This document shows positions 39,601 through 54,600 of a stretch of DNA of 64,000 nt, in pieces. This DNA comes from Meandrina meandrites (Eukaryota > Cnidaria > Anthozoa > Scleractinia > Meandrinidae), in assembly GCA_963693305.1 (NCBI GenBank), contig OY855905.1, forward strand, positions 5,288,701 to 5,352,700, given 5' to 3'. Below the pieces are notes generated by a model. It searched no databases. It was not told the origin of the DNA and saw only the letters and a list, made by a program, of their open reading frames with translations. How positions within the stretch are numbered: the stretch's first letter is position 1; each line of letters begins with the position of its first letter. The position numbers and the translations under genes were made by a program.

Positions 39601-42600
39601 AATAATAAGACATAAACCCCATAAAAGGGGTTGAGGAGTGTCCTTGATCGACCTTTTTGGTAGGGAGGATAGCGACTAGTAGTCACGCTTTTTCCTTCGA
39701 TCCCACGCCCTGGATTCATTTGTCAATTTTAAAATCAAGGGAAAGCGATATCGAAGCGATATCTATCTCTTATACTTCCACCCTCTGTTTTCTGATACAT
39801 CACTTTCTTTAGCGCAATAGGAAAAAATAAACAGAAAAAAGCAGAAGAAAAAACTAAACCACAAAACAAAAAACAACAGTTGGGGACTACAAAAACCCCT
39901 TGGTTGTATTTACAAGGCAGTGGAATGAATAGATTTTGTAGATAAGAAATAAATGTACGGATATGCAGACATCAGCCATGATAGCAAGGTTAATGGAATT
40001 TCTTAGTCGTTGTATGCAAACAGACCAAATCAATTAACAGACAGAGGATGTTACCGGGTGGGTTAAACATATCAATGTTATGTTCTAGTGGCAAAAATAA
40101 CATCTCACGAGTCAGACGAGTGAGATATTGTTTTTGCCATGAGAACATAAAATTCATATCTTAGCCAACGTGCAATTTTATTTTTATTATATAGACAAAC
40201 ACTAGAGAAGCGAGTTGAAAGCACAACCTTTAATGCGTAACTCTTGCAACTCGGTGGCTGGAATTTCTTAAATTTCTCACCCTTGGTCCACTTTGCAAGA
40301 AACAGTCCTTGAATTGTTTCAAGTCGTGAAGTTTCCTTCTTCATGTTTGTATGTTCCTGCACCTTAGTGAACAATTTTATGTCAGCTTTGTTTCATCAAC
40401 AGCCATTTTGGAGCACAAAACAACAACTTTAATTAATGCTAATTTATGCATACATGATGGCCTGGGGCGAGGCGCATAATAAATCTCGTAACATCTCCCC
40501 TCGCAACAAAACGACAAGTTAATAATAATTAGCAACAAGTTCAATGTCCATTTGAGAAAGTACTTTAGTCTAAAACTCGTAACAACAACGTCAGGAACAT
40601 TCATGAGGAGTAATGTCCATATCAGAAATGTCCATAAATCAAAAGTTCTTAATATAGTCTCTGGAACTAGGATGATCAATGTCCATAGCTCGAATGTCCA
40701 AGATCGCACAGTTCTTAACAAACAAAGTCTCTGTAACGTTCCAGTAGTCTAACCGTCCGAGTTCTGGTCTGTCGCAGTGGCTCCACTACATCGGGTTCAT
40801 CCAGGGGTTGGAGGTAATGGAGGGGCTCTCAGTCCCATTTCTGGTTCCGGTGTATCTGGAGTGCTCAGTTCCACTGTATCAGGCTCTTCCTGGACTGGTT
40901 CCAGAGTGGTTCTTAGAAACTTCCTGTTCCGTCTGTATTCACGCCCACTAACATCAACAATGTAGGATCGTGGAGCAACTTGTTGCACACATGTACCCAG
41001 TCGCCATTTGTTCTCTCTCTGTGATGGTGATGGTTTTACTTGCGCAGACTGCCCAATTTTCAACTCTGGCAGCTCCTTTGAGCCTCTGTCAAAGTAGTGC
41101 TTTGCTTTCTGACGCCGCACCTTGATCTTTTCTGCTACTCCTTCTACAGCTTGTGGTCGCAGAAGTCGGTTTGCGGTTGGCAGAAGGGTGCGTGTGCGAC
41201 GAGACATCAAGCGTTGCGCCGGGCTGCTACCCATGTTCTCTGTTGGGGTGTTTCGCCAATCCAGGATTGCTTTCCAGACATCTTGTCCGCTACTCTTCTT
41301 CTTGGCAATTTTGACGGCTGATTCTACCTTGCCATTTGACTGAATATGATACGGTGAGGTTGTAATGTGTTCAAACTCCCAGTCGCGGGCAAAGTTTGTG
41401 AATTGTTCACTCGCAAACTGTCCACCGTTGTCGCTTATTACAGCTTCTGGTACTCCATACCGGCTGAAGAGTGCTTTGCTCCGTTCTATGACTGTCTCTG
41501 ATGTCATGTTTGGCAAAGTGTCAACCTCCCAGAAATCGGAGTAGAAATCAACTGTGATGAGGTAGTCTTCACCATCCAGGGTGAAAATGTCCATCGCTAC
41601 ACGGCTCCATGGGCATTCTGGGATCTCGTGAGTCATCAGAGGTTCCTTACACTGTGACTGTTGGTACTCATTACATGCACTGCACTGTCCGACCATGTCC
41701 CGTACTTCATTGCTCATGTTTGGCCAGTAAAGGACATCTCGGGCCTTACGCAAGCATGCTTCGGCTCCCAAGTGGCTTGAATGTTTGCGGACCAACATCT
41801 CTGGACGCATGGACTTGGGGATAATAATTCTTGATCCCTTGAACAGAACTCCATTTTGGGCTGTCAGCTTATCCCGGTATGCCCAATATTCTCTAACGAT
41901 CACTGGCACTTCCTCCTTGGTCTCTGGCCAGCCTGATAGGATGGTGGACTTCAAGACTTGCAGGGCTGTGTCTTGTACTGTCTGCTGCTGTATCTGCTTG
42001 AGCCTGCTGTCTGTGACTTTCAGGAAGTCCGTTTGGTTGAGACTTTCAATCTCCTCCTCAAATTCGGTCTGCCCACAGATGTTGAAGATCTGGTCACCAG
42101 GTGTAGCGTCACTTGTCGGCATCTGTGGGAAACCTGCCCTGGAGAGTGTATCGGTTAAATACATTTCTTTGCCTCTTTTGTAAGTCACATTCAAATTGTA
42201 TTTCTGCAAGCGCAGCAACATACGTTGTAGTCGTCCGGGTGCAGTGAGCAGAGACTTCCTAAAGATGATTTCCAGTGGCTTATGATCTGTTCTGACATTA
42301 ACACTCGCTCTGCCATGAATGTACTGGTCGAAACGCTCACATGAGAATACTATGGCCAAGCATTCCTTTTCTATCTAGGCATAGCGGCGTTCTGTGCTTG
42401 ACAACGACCTTGAGGCGAAGGTCACCGGCTGTCCATTCTGGAGCAGTGCTGCCCCGAGGCCAACTTCACTGGCGTCACATTGTATGGTCACCTCTTCTTT
42501 GACATCGTAGTACCGGAGTATAGGCTGGGCCGTCACTAACTTCTTGATGCTTTCCATGGCTTCATTATGCTGTGATTGCCAACACCACACACTGTCTTTG

Positions 42601-45600
42601 TCGGTAAGACGGCGAAGTGGCTTACTTACGCCTGAAATGTGAGGCAGAAACTTGGATAAATAATTGACGAAGCCGAGGACACGCTGTACGGCTTTTATTC
42701 CATCCGGGTTTGGCATGTCGATAACTGCTTGTACTTTCTGAGGATCAGGGCGAAGGCCATCGGAGGTGAGCAAGTGTCCCATATAGGGCACCTCAGTCAA
42801 GCGCAGTCTCAGTTTCTGCTTGTTTAGCTTCAGGTTACACAGTCGAGCTCTTTCCAGCAAACCAATTAAGTTGCGGTCGTGATCTAGGTCTGCTTCCTCT
42901 TTGGTATCTCCTGATCCATAGACCAGAATATCATCAGCAATCACTTCCACTCCAGGCAGACCTTCCAGTACCTCGTGCTGCCGCCTCTGTAACTCTTCGG
43001 GAGCTGTAGATATGCCAAACGGCATTCGCAGCCAGCGGAATCGGCCAAAGGGGGTCCAGAAGGTTGTAAGGTAGCTGCTTTCTTCTTGGAGCTTCACTTG
43101 CCAGAAGCCATCCTTTGCGTCTAAGACTGAAAACACCTTGGCATTTGATAGGCGTGGCAGCACCTCTTCGATAGTGGACATAGGGTAGTGAGAGCGCTTC
43201 AGGGCCTGGTTGAGGTCCTTGGGATCAATACATATCCGCAATTTGCCTGAAGGTTTTCGAATTGCCACCATGCTGCTGATCCAATCAGAGGGTTTGGTAA
43301 CTTTAGCCAGCACCTGCTTCTTCTCTAGTTCTTCAATCTTCTTTTTCAATTCTGACTTCAGGGGCACAGCTACTCTGCGAGGTTGGTACTGCACTGGTTT
43401 GATGCTCTTGTCGATCTCGATGCAGTATTCACCTGGTAGACATCCTAATCCTGAGAATACATCACCATAGTTTGCTACTATGTACTCGAGAGGTAGAGGG
43501 CTTGTTGGTACTCGTGCTTCAACTGGGTTTCTTTGCGGCCCCGCGTCCTCAACAGCGTGAACTCTCTCATCCAGATTAACTGTTAACAGACCGAGTTCCT
43601 CACATGTTGTTGCTGACAGCAAGGGCTTCTGATCAATATCAACCACTTGGAAGTCTAGCAGTTGCTCTTTTCCCTGTCGACTGCAATGTAAAGTACATGT
43701 TCCTTTTGGTAATATAACTGACCCATCGTACAAACGTAGATTGGCATTTGATTTCTGCAGGTTAGGGTCTCCATCTTGAGTAATCCTGCAGTAGTCAGCA
43801 TAGCTAATGAGGTTGCATGTAGAGCCACAGTCCATCTGGCACGGTATGTCACATGGAGTCTTTCCATTGACACTCAAAGAACGTGTTGCAAACCACTTTT
43901 CGCCTGAAGCTTTAACCGAGCCCACGGTGTGTTCCATGTTGTAAACTGACTCATCTGATGATGAATCTGACTCATCTGAAGGCGCATCAAGCATGTTTAC
44001 ATTGTTGGGCTTCTTGGGTTGTTTGCAGACTTTGGCGAAGTGATGCATCTTCTTGCAGTTTGTACAAGTTACACCATATGCTGGGCAGTGCTTTCCCTGT
44101 TTTGGATGTTTTCCACCACAATATGTACAAGCGTGGGGCGTTTCTTTTCTCGCGTTTTCTGACCCATGATGCTTTGGGGGCGTGCCTTTCGGTTTCTTTC
44201 CTTTCTTGTCGTTCTTGACAAATTTTACTTCCGATACCTTATCGTTGTTCAGATATCGTAGCTGTAAACTCGTGATTTCGCTGTTTCTACACATGTCGGT
44301 CGCCTTTTGTAGGGTTAGCTTGGGTTCTCGAAGCATTCTGGCCCGTGCACTCGCGTCTATGGTACCTAACACCAACCGATCTCGAATCAAGTCGTTCTCG
44401 AGAGTACCAAACTCGCATGTTGATGCCAACTGCCGAAGTTTTGTGATGTACTGTGCGAATGTTTCACGTTGGCTCTGTTCACAAGTGTTGAACTTGTAGC
44501 GCTCGAAATGACATTTCGGGTTGGTTCGAAATGCGCCTGTAGCGCTTGCAAAATTGGGTCGATCTTTTTCCTGTCACCATCCGCCATTTCGATGTGTTTA
44601 AATACTGGGAAACACTCTTTGCCCATGACGGATAACAGCGTAGCGACTCGGATTGCTTCATCTTTTTTATCCAGACCGACAGCAATCTCGTAATTCTCAA
44701 ACTGGGATTGGAAAAACGACCAATTGTGCGCGAGGTCCCCCTTCATGTCCATCGGTGCTGGAGTCGGGAAGTTGCTCGCGGCCATCGTATAATCCTTTCG
44801 AATCCTCGATTCACAGAACCATCCAGGCTTTGTAGCTTTCTTTACTGTATACTGAATGTTCAGGGATGTGTTTTCCGGCGTGTGGGTCGGTCTCGAAACT
44901 CGCGGAGGCTTTCTTACTTAACGAGAGACGTACGCACTTCTGACACCATGTTTCATCAACACGCCATTTTGGAGCACAAAACAACAACTTTAATTAATGC
45001 TAATTTATGCATACATGATGGCCTGGGGCGAGGCGCATAATAAATCTCGTAACAGGCTTTAGTGAACTTAATTTTTCTATCGATCGCCATCTTTCAACCG
45101 GCGTTTGACAACGTTTGGCAGCAGTACAATGGCGCGAAATGATGTCATTGATATCCTCACTAGTGAGGATATGGAAAATACGCCACTACGGTTCCGCATG
45201 TAATTTCGTATAAATTTTATTAGTGGTCTATTTTCCAGTAAAACTCTCGCATCTATCTAATAATTAAGTGTACTTCTGTTAAAAGCCTCATGCGTTTCTC
45301 GTGCGCGCTCCACTGAGCCCAAATGAACGCAAATACAGTGTACCACTGACGTTTTCCTTGCAGCTGAAGAGAGGAATTGACACCGCATTCCTGTTATCTG
45401 TTTTGACACCTCCACGGATCTGGAGTCAGCTCAGAGTGAACCACAGTCGAAAATCAGCAAGCCGTCTCTACGTTACTGACTACCCGCTGCCTTCCGTTAG
45501 ATGGAAAACGTAACCAATTGAAGTAACGATACAGAGCGGCGAAATTTGCAGTGACGCAAAGCAAAGAACAGTGAACCTTGAAACAATAAGAGTAGGAAAA

Positions 45601-48600
45601 CAAGAACTCTAAAACAAAGAAAAATGTCACAGGTTTTTACACCCAGGTATGAAACCCGATCAGGGACGAATGTGAACTTTGATATAATATTTTATTCCAT
45701 TTTTTCCATTTTTTACTTGCATTCGCGTAGTGAGCGACAGCTGTTGTAAACACGGTGCTTACCTGACTTGTATCTCATGTGTCAACTCCATGAAGGAAAT
45801 TAGTTTTTTGTTAATAAAGTTCATCAGACGATTGTCAGGCGTCAAAGCGGCATTCATGTTTTTACTAAACGCCAAGAAGCCAAAAATATTCTACAAACTA
45901 TAAGGATAAACAAATTAAAAAAACACTTTTCCAACTTGTTAACACCTTTACTTTGCTTTATTATTTGCTTTGAAGCCAAACAAAATGCCTTATGCCCACG
46001 ATGAAATATACATGCTTTTCTGAACTTAAGTAATTGAATTATCACTCCATCAGCGAATGTTGCGAAGCAGTTAGATGGTGGCAAAAACAAAAGAAGGTTT
46101 ACCATCGCTCGCAAATATTAGGGTAGCCGCACACGTACTAAAAATCCCTGAAAAATAGCTAGGTATCGCCGTGTGTAAAGTCAGGACTTTGTACAAAACT
46201 CTTCCTATACTAGGGTTCTTCGTAACAATGAAACGGACTGGGATCTGACTACGATGCATGGCGAGCGAATCAAAGACGTGTGCAGAAGAAAAACAAGATA
46301 AACAACAGAACACGAATTTTCGAAAACGTTACAAATTGTTATTGTTATTAGAATGATTCCTAACAGGCCTCCCTCCGCCCAGTAAGCAGTGCCCACAGCA
46401 CCAAACGACCCCCTCCCCCCCCCTCCCCCCGCCCCCCATCACCTTTCTGATACCCGCAAGGTTTCATGTTGTGAACGGTCCCGACGAAGTTCATTTTGCA
46501 GTCATTTTGCCAACGGTTGTGCAAATGTCATCCTCCTCTTATGCAACTTATTATTCGTTCCATGGACAGAAATTGTACGACGAATAAACGGACTAAAACC
46601 AAGCCTCAAAAGGTGACGAAAGTCAGTGGAAATGTCGGTACATTTTACATACCAACGACAGTCTTACACGGAGATCAACATTATTTTATCTGCTGTCTAC
46701 TGGATCTGGAACTCGCTTATAGGATAATTATCTGAAAGCTATTTATGAGTTTGGATCACGTATTCAAGAAGAAAAGATAGCATTCTGTTCATCTACGTGG
46801 ACGCTTTGGCTGTGGTGGCCACGCTGAAGGAAACGTACCCCGGGAAACCTACGCGTGTCGATCTGCTGTCACGCAATCCCCAGTATACATTTACTTGGCT
46901 ATCGTTTGAAATAAATGTGTTCTTCAGCGAAATCATAAATAATATGACAAGACGCAAAAGCTGTTGGTAATTCATACCTGTCAGGGACGCTTGCAAGGCG
47001 AAATTCGTATAGTACGATCGACAGCAGGAATTTCCAGACCCACTACCTTCACCGTAATAAACCCTCAAATAAATTAATTGAAGCACTTTGAATAGTCCTT
47101 GTGAGCGATGGGCTTATTCTTAGAATTTTATGGCATTTGGCACGCTTAATTTTTCTACAGATTGAAGTTATTTTGAACATAAAGTATTTAAATTGTCCAA
47201 ATTGATTATCTAGTGGCTATTTCTTGAAAGGTATTTGTCCAATAATCAGTTAACGGACTTGCCATCTGGAATTTTCATCAGAAATACTGGACTGTCCCAT
47301 CTGTAAGTAACGAGCATGTTAAGAAGTAAGCCACCAACATCAAATCACTCGTTTGACGTCTAATAGTACCCCTCGATTATTTTCTTCGACTTATTTTTAG
47401 ATACTTGAGACTTCAATTTAATAAAACATATTATACACATAAGCTTACATTTTATTGTTATTTTATCTGTAGGCTTCTAGACCAAAACACATTCCAAAAC
47501 TTCTCTGAAAGTATTTTCGAGCAAAATACACAGCTTATCTGGTTGTAAGTGAGACCTCTTTAATGCTGAAAACTAAAAACGAAATTCTATCTTGCTGCTG
47601 CTACTTCTATGACAACAACTATGCTGTAACAAAAAAACACTTTGACTGTGACTGACACTGTGCTGACAACTATGCTGTAACAAAAAAACACTCTGACTGC
47701 GACTGCGACTGCGACTGCGACTGCTACTATGTATGTGACTTACAGTAACTGTCGCTGCGTCTGCTATGGCAATGACTGTCACTTTGACAGCAAATGTGAC
47801 TATGACTGTGAGTGTGACTGACTGCTACTGTGACTGTGACTGTGACTGTGACTGTGACTGTGACTGTGACTGTGACTGACTGTGACTGTGACTGTGACTG
47901 TGACTGTGACTGTGACTGTGACTGTGACTGCGACTGCGACTGCGACTGTGACTGTGACTGTGACTGTGACTGCGACTATGACTTTTACTTTAACCATAAC
48001 TTACAAATTATTACCACTGCGACTACTAATGCTGCTACTGCTGTTTCTGCTTCTGCTTCAGCTACGTATACCACAGTCTACTATTTATATAGTGATCTTA
48101 TCTTAATATAATTATATTTGTAGGTGTTTGAACCATAACCAATTGAAATATTTGCCTCAAAATATTTTCAAGAAAAATACGAAACTTAAGTGGCTGTAAG
48201 TACGATCGTTTTGAATGATGATGAAACTATTCTATGTTTGTTATTGTGGATTGAAGTATGCTTAATGGTGTTTGAACCTAGATCGGAGACTAACTACATT
48301 GAGAAGTTTTTTTACGAGAAATGAGTTAATTTGAAATGCTGGGACATTATGTGCGCTCTAACACGGTTGTGGCTGCTTGGTTTTACTTTGTAATACTGCC
48401 AAAAATGTCGTGAGAATGTGATTAACAGATTTTATCGAAGTGAATTAAAACACAGATGTAGTTTTGTCGTGTACTGTTTGACTGCGGCGGAGAGAGGTTC
48501 GATCAGGTTAATACTTCGTGTTATACATTACATAAGGTTTGTGATTGAGTTCAAAGGAGTAAGAAACAATTTACTAGCAATTTAGGTAATTCACAATGAT

Positions 48601-51600
48601 ATTAGTATATACTTTGGTGATGTGATTGTTGTAATACACTTTTTCTATTTTTTGTCTCGTGTTACGTGAGGTACGTCACGGAACACGAGAATATGGTGTG
48701 GGTAGCTTTGGCGCAGGGTAGTACCTCGTGTAAGACCTCACGTAAGGTAGCAAAGTGATAAGGTCACGAAGTAACAAAATAAATACTATTTATTGTAAAT
48801 TGGCGGGACAATATATGTGTTCTTTCTCCAACAAATATTAATAACAATTGATTCTAAACAATGTTTGTGGGTATTTTTTAAACGCTGGGGACATCATTTG
48901 TTCTCTTTACACGATCAAGGCTCCTTAGTTTTCCTTTGTTAGACCGGCAAAAAAAATGCAATCAACAGATTTTATCGATGCGAATAAAAAAGCAAATGTT
49001 AATCTAGTTGTCTCCTGTTACGTTTGTGATTGTAAGCGCTAGAGGGTTTCTATCTTACATTCTGAACGAGAAGAACTAAACGAAATATTAAAGTGATAAA
49101 ACAGCAAATGAAAAGGGTATGGAGATAATAGTCCTTTTTCTGAACACATGGAATCAAGAACAAGATTGTCCGAAGATTGATCGCAGAACTGAGTAAATCG
49201 AGTTATGAATGTCCCGAAGCAATTATAAAGCAACTATTATCAAGCGACAATTTGTTTTTACATAAATTGAGTTCTAAAGAGGAATAATGTACTGGGGGTG
49301 AAGAGTTTTCTTTAGGACACATGGAATGTTCTTTTTCATAATCCATCTCAGCGTTTCAGGCTAATTAAAATCTTTGGAAGAGCGGCAAGTATATCTTGTT
49401 TTTGAATCACACTACAATATATATAACGCAACTGTTATAGAGCGACAAGAACAGTTTTAATTTTACTTTTTAGTGAATGAATGAAATCCTAATGGGGATT
49501 AATGTATTTGAGGTGAAAAGTATAAATGTTTCTTTAAATTAGGTAAGGTAAAGTCTGTATACGAGCCTAGTGGCCCATCAGGCGGAGCTTATCCCGGTTT
49601 CCGTAGCATGAAGCGACTAGGAGCATCTCTACTTTCCCCTGGATGAAATGCTAGTCCATCGCAGGGTTACCCCCAGCAGCAAATTCGCCGGTACCCATTT
49701 ATACACCTGGGTGGAGAGAGGCACCGAGTATAATGCAACCAGCAAGGTCGCCAGCCGGCAAGCAATAAAGAATAAGAAGACACAGAAAGCTTTAAATTTT
49801 TAAATAACACCAGACATGGAGCCCGACGGGCCTTTGATATTGAAATTATACAATGAACTTGAAGCAATTATAATAACCAAATGTAAATCAATGACGTTTT
49901 AAATTATGCTCATTACGCAGATATCTGCACAATAACAATCTTGTGGAATTAAACGGAAGTGTGTTCCATGGTCTGAAGGACTTAAGAGAACTGTGAGTAA
50001 GCGTGTTGTTACTAACTACTTGTTCCTACAATTCCAACTGTTATTGAAGTTTGGCCATTGCTAGCAGGTTTTGATAAGAGTAAATATATAGACGTTCGGT
50101 TCTTGTTTTCTACCTACTTAAAAGAACGTGGGTTCTAGTGACAGTGTAGCCTTCTTGGGTGAAAGCACAACTTAAAGCATAGGACCGCAAACGAAAATGC
50201 TGCTAACGTAGGATCCAACAAGGGATCTGATCAGCATAAAAATAATAAATGACAAACAATACTTCAAGGTTGATCATACTACGAGAAAAAGGAAACTCTG
50301 TGACACACCACCACGACTAGAACCGATATAGCAGGATTGCATGCGCAACCGTGGACAGCTGTTTCGTTCTTATTGGAACTCATCAGCACAGTGTAGCTCT
50401 CTAAGGGCGCGTTCGTTTGGGAATATTCTGGAATATATTCCGGTTATTCTGCTCCTGGGAGCAGAATAGCCGGAATGGAAATCCAAGTATTCCGGAATAG
50501 GAAGAGCAGCCAAACGAACTCTAACTTGCATTATTCCAATTATTCTTATTCCGGATTGATCCCAAACGAACGCGCCCTAAATGAAGACAGCTAAAGAGCC
50601 AACGCAATTAGATTGCCCAATAACCCGTACACAAAATCAAGCTACGTACTTTGAACTCACTTGTCCCCCGAATCACGCACTGCCACATCACGTGTTTCGG
50701 GGGACAAGAAGACCAAAGTGTCACGATGATGTCTCACAAAGCGAAATGTCCTAAAGCTTTGGAATCGCCAGAGATAGTGAACATTAACTGGCATATCCAA
50801 TAGAACTTGCCCTCGTAGCGCAATACTAAAAAGCTGTTTCGTGGATAATTTAAATAACAACCATTGATAAAAAGGTAAAAAAGTTCATTGGTTATACTTG
50901 TGGTGAGATCTTCAAGTTGCTTTAAACCACTCAAATTTTCAAGTAACTTTTAAATTGATTGTGGCTCTTCTAATATTGTCGTCCTGTTTTTACCTGAACG
51001 CAGGTGGTTACAGGACAACAACATCAATAAACTGCTTCCAAATGTTTTAATAGATTTGATCAGCTTGAATGAGCTGTGAGTACTGTTCTATAAATAACTA
51101 CATTTTAGTCTTGAAAAAGGGAAATCAATAACAGAAACAGGTACGTAGCAGCGACGCGTGTAGTTATACTGTCCTCAAGAGGGTTAGAGCGCTGGACTTG
51201 TAATCTGAAGGTCCCCGGGGTTCAAATCCTCCTCCCTGCCAATACATGGATTTGTCTTCGGTGGCCCCGAATTCAACTCTCCCGCGCTTTGTAAATAGCC
51301 AGCCAGTCAGCCTCCTACCAGTTGGGACTTTTAACAAATTTCTGTTCTATTTGTAATATTTCTTTGGTTATTTACAGTGTCCATAATTATTACAACAATG
51401 TTAAATACTCTGGCACTGTGGTTCTGTCGCTGCTGCATTTTGCATCTGCCTTTTGCGCAACACGTCCCAATTATGTCAGCACCAGTTAGATTCCTCTGAA
51501 TTCCTCTGATAAAAAATGCACTTCGCACATTGGCGCAATAGTTTAGTTTATTTTCTTGGTCGCACAAATTTACATTTACAAAAAAAAACATTTAATAGCA

Positions 51601-54600
51601 AGAAAAAGAAACAAAAAACCGTGCGACAGGAGGCAGAAACAGGGCAAAGCCCCAATAGGCACGTTGAAATCGTTGAGAAATTATCAATGAGGCCCTATTG
51701 GCCTCATGGACTAGTATAGGGTGAAGGAAATTTTAGGATAGCGTTAACTTTATGATGATCAGCATGATTTCCTAACATTCAAGACCATTGTGTTATTCTG
51801 GTGTAACTCATAGACGGCTTTTCCTTGTTCTATCTTTTCTAAATCACTAAAAAAATACTTCACTGTAGTAGGCAAATTAATTATTAATTCAAACCCTGTC
51901 GAAAGGACTTAGTGGAGATAAATCGACGTTTACCGTAAAACACTGAAAACTGCCAAAGATTGGAACATGTCGTTTCATTTCCAAAAGCAAACCAAAAATT
52001 TAAGATTGTATAACATTCACTTTGAAGCGAATATTCTGAATCTGCGTTGCATAACATCATTTGATTGTTACCCAGCGTCAAAATAAGAATTATTAAATAT
52101 GGAGTAGATTTATCTGAAGGGTCTAAGCAAATAACTGCCGATTGTATCATTACAAACACTTTTCTCAGATAGTCAGATACATGCTCATGCTTCTAATTTG
52201 AATGGTTTCTTTAAATCCTGAAAACTCGTATATTCTTTTCAGTGATCTGTCTAATAACCAACTGAGGATTTTACCACCGGGACTTTTTAGTAGCCTCAAA
52301 ACACTCACGAAGCTGTAAGTAGGGCTGAATTAGACGACAAACAAATATACAGGTCACCAACTGAGGAAAAATGTGTGACCGATCTGGTTTATAGCTGTTT
52401 TCTTTCAGTGCTTCTCAAGTTGTTAATAATTCTTATTTTACCAAAAATCGCATAACAAAGTCCAGAACTGCAAGACAAACAAAAGAATAACTCATTATTT
52501 AACGCTCAAGTTTTATTATAGTTGTAGCCCAATAGTAACAATGGTAAATTTTTTTTTTGGTGTTTATTGATAATCGCAAAAATTCAAATGCAGTTTTCAA
52601 GATTTTAATTATTTAAAGCTCTCTAGGTAATGAAACTATTTAAAAACATTTTGTGAAAACCAGACCACCGTTATTGCCCCGAAATACACCATGCAACGAC
52701 CACGATCTGCTTCTGAGTGCTTAATTTCATGATCGAAACCACAAATGTTAATAAAATCAAAGATAAGCTCTGCTTTCTAAACGTCTTGCATACCTTCTTC
52801 AATGCTAGGCTTTTGCTCAATAATAAAATTGAGGATTTACCAGCAGAGATCTTTGCTAACCTAACCGCGATAAAGACACTGTAAGTGAGACCACCAATAA
52901 GGACAACTAAAAAGAAAAAATTAATTTAATTTCAATGTTTTCGTATCTCAGGTCTATTCGAAATGTGTCTGTACGATTTTCTTGTTGTGTTACAGTCAAA
53001 CAGGGTGTTTTGTGCGCTGAATTTTACAATGTCTCTGCGTGATGTCCTGATATTGATTGACAGTTTGCTCGAAGCAACATGCAACGTTCAGTTGCAAATT
53101 TCCTCCAACACGTTGCCAAGCTCCGTTCAAATTTCGGCCTGTACCGGTTTCGTTTGTCCGCAGTATGAGAAAATCAACTAAAGCCAGAACTGGCGTTGGT
53201 TTAATTTGTTAAAACAAAGATGGCTACTGATCTCGAGGTCAATCTCTTTCTATATCATGTAGGAATAATAAAATGTCAATCGCTTGGTTCATCATGCATA
53301 AGCAATGAACTGTCTATCACGAACCTGAACTAGAACGATTAATACAACGCGCATGAGAATACCACCTCTGTTGCAGAGAGATAAAATAAGACAACTGTTG
53401 ACTGTTTATCAACAGGCTGCCACAACATAACGGCAGGTTGAGCTCAAATCGCAAAACCGCGGATAGAAATTGAGAACATAAGCCGCAACCTATGGAGCAA
53501 ATTTGAATATTGACTGTTATAGCTATTTACCTGATACTTTTCATTAAACTGGTTAGGAGACTGGACCAAAATAAACTCAAGAAGCTCCATCCCAAACTAT
53601 TTCATGGATTGGTGAATTTATATGATCTGTAAGTAAAGTCCTCTATGGTGAGCCTTGACTGTTGCCTCAAGAGATTAGATAACCAAATAATCAAACTTTT
53701 AAATTATTTCAGTCTCCCCAACGTCAACTTTTTTGGAATCATAATACCACAATAGCATTATAGTAGAATCTCGGCGATCTGGCCAACAACTGACCTCAAA
53801 AGTCTGACCTTTTTAACCAGGGTGGCCGCAATGAGTGGCCAATTAAGTGGCTGTGATAACAATCGAGATGACTCTCGTAAAGACCATTGGGCGGGTTTCC
53901 AAGGCATTAGAGTTCATTCACCTTTCTGCCTGCCTGCCTGCCTGCCTGCCTGCATGCTTGCCTGCCTTCATGTCAGTCTGTTTGTCTCTCTGTCTGTTTA
54001 GGCTTTTCTATTCATTTTATCATGGTCTGCAGCAGAGCTATAATTTGTGTTGCCGAGTATTTCATTTATTAATTTATTTTTTTCTGTTTGTTTAAGCTAC
54101 CTTTCGGATAACAAACTTCAGAAATTGCCACGAAGAATTTTTAAAGGGCTCAAGAGCCTTTTGTCAATGTGAGTACATTTCTTTTATTCTCGTTGGAGAA
54201 CACGTCCTGCTGAATTTACTTAACAGTAGTCCAAACACTAGTTTCACCCATCTTCTGCCAAACAGCAAGTGTTCAAAAGTAGTAGGCTTACCCTCTGTAG
54301 CATGTTTATCTTTGCTTTGCTCTATTTGTCGCAGCAACATGTTTAGCAATAAACTGAGCAGTGTTTCCACTCAAACGTTTAATGACATACCTGATTTACG
54401 GTTTCTGTGAGTACAAAACGGATCATTACCATATACATCTTTTCGATTTTCTTTATATTGCATTTAGTTATGAAGTATATTACGAATTTAGGGATTTTAA
54501 AAGGTTTAGACTATTTCGAATTGTGATTATGTTCACCAGATATGGTTATACAGGTTAATTTATGTATTAATACTTATTGGGTTAGGGAGGTAATAATACA

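Larger units (their letters stand above)
35493..40388. other. Long intron between exons 16 and 17, left of the retroelement
   Basis: No exon supported. Contents: an (ATTC)n run at 35840-35948, a second copy of the GAAC cassette at 36240-36650, repeated ATCTTCGGAAA words at 39150-39300, and a foldback at 40093-40138 whose arms read GGCAAAAATAACATCTCAC and its near-complement. Short open frames at 37815-38326 show no family features. Confidence 0.45.
40389..45054 (-). mobile_element. Ty3/gypsy-type LTR retrotransposon
   Basis: It is bounded by 105/106-bp LTRs starting TGTTTCATCAACA and ending CTCGTAACA in plus-strand reading, with flanks AGCTT and GGCTT as an imperfect 5-bp target duplication. 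In element sense, the primer binding site next to the 5' LTR reads TGGTGTCAGAAGTGCG, resembling the complement of a tRNA-Leu 3' end (inference). A purine tract GAGGGGAGA precedes the 3' LTR. Domain order gag, protease, RT, RNase H, integrase marks Ty3/gypsy. It lies antisense in an intron of receptor copy 2. Confidence 0.92.

Noticed and set aside
40552..45040. Plus-strand open frames across the retrotransposon
   Set aside because: They are antisense shadows of the minus-strand gag-pol.
47800..48111. Open frames rich in TV, DC or HS repeats
   Set aside because: They are artefacts of the TGTGAC hexanucleotide repeat.
51178..51245. A functional tRNA gene
   Set aside because: A good B box is present, but the acceptor stem does not pair and the sequence continues into a SINE-like body.
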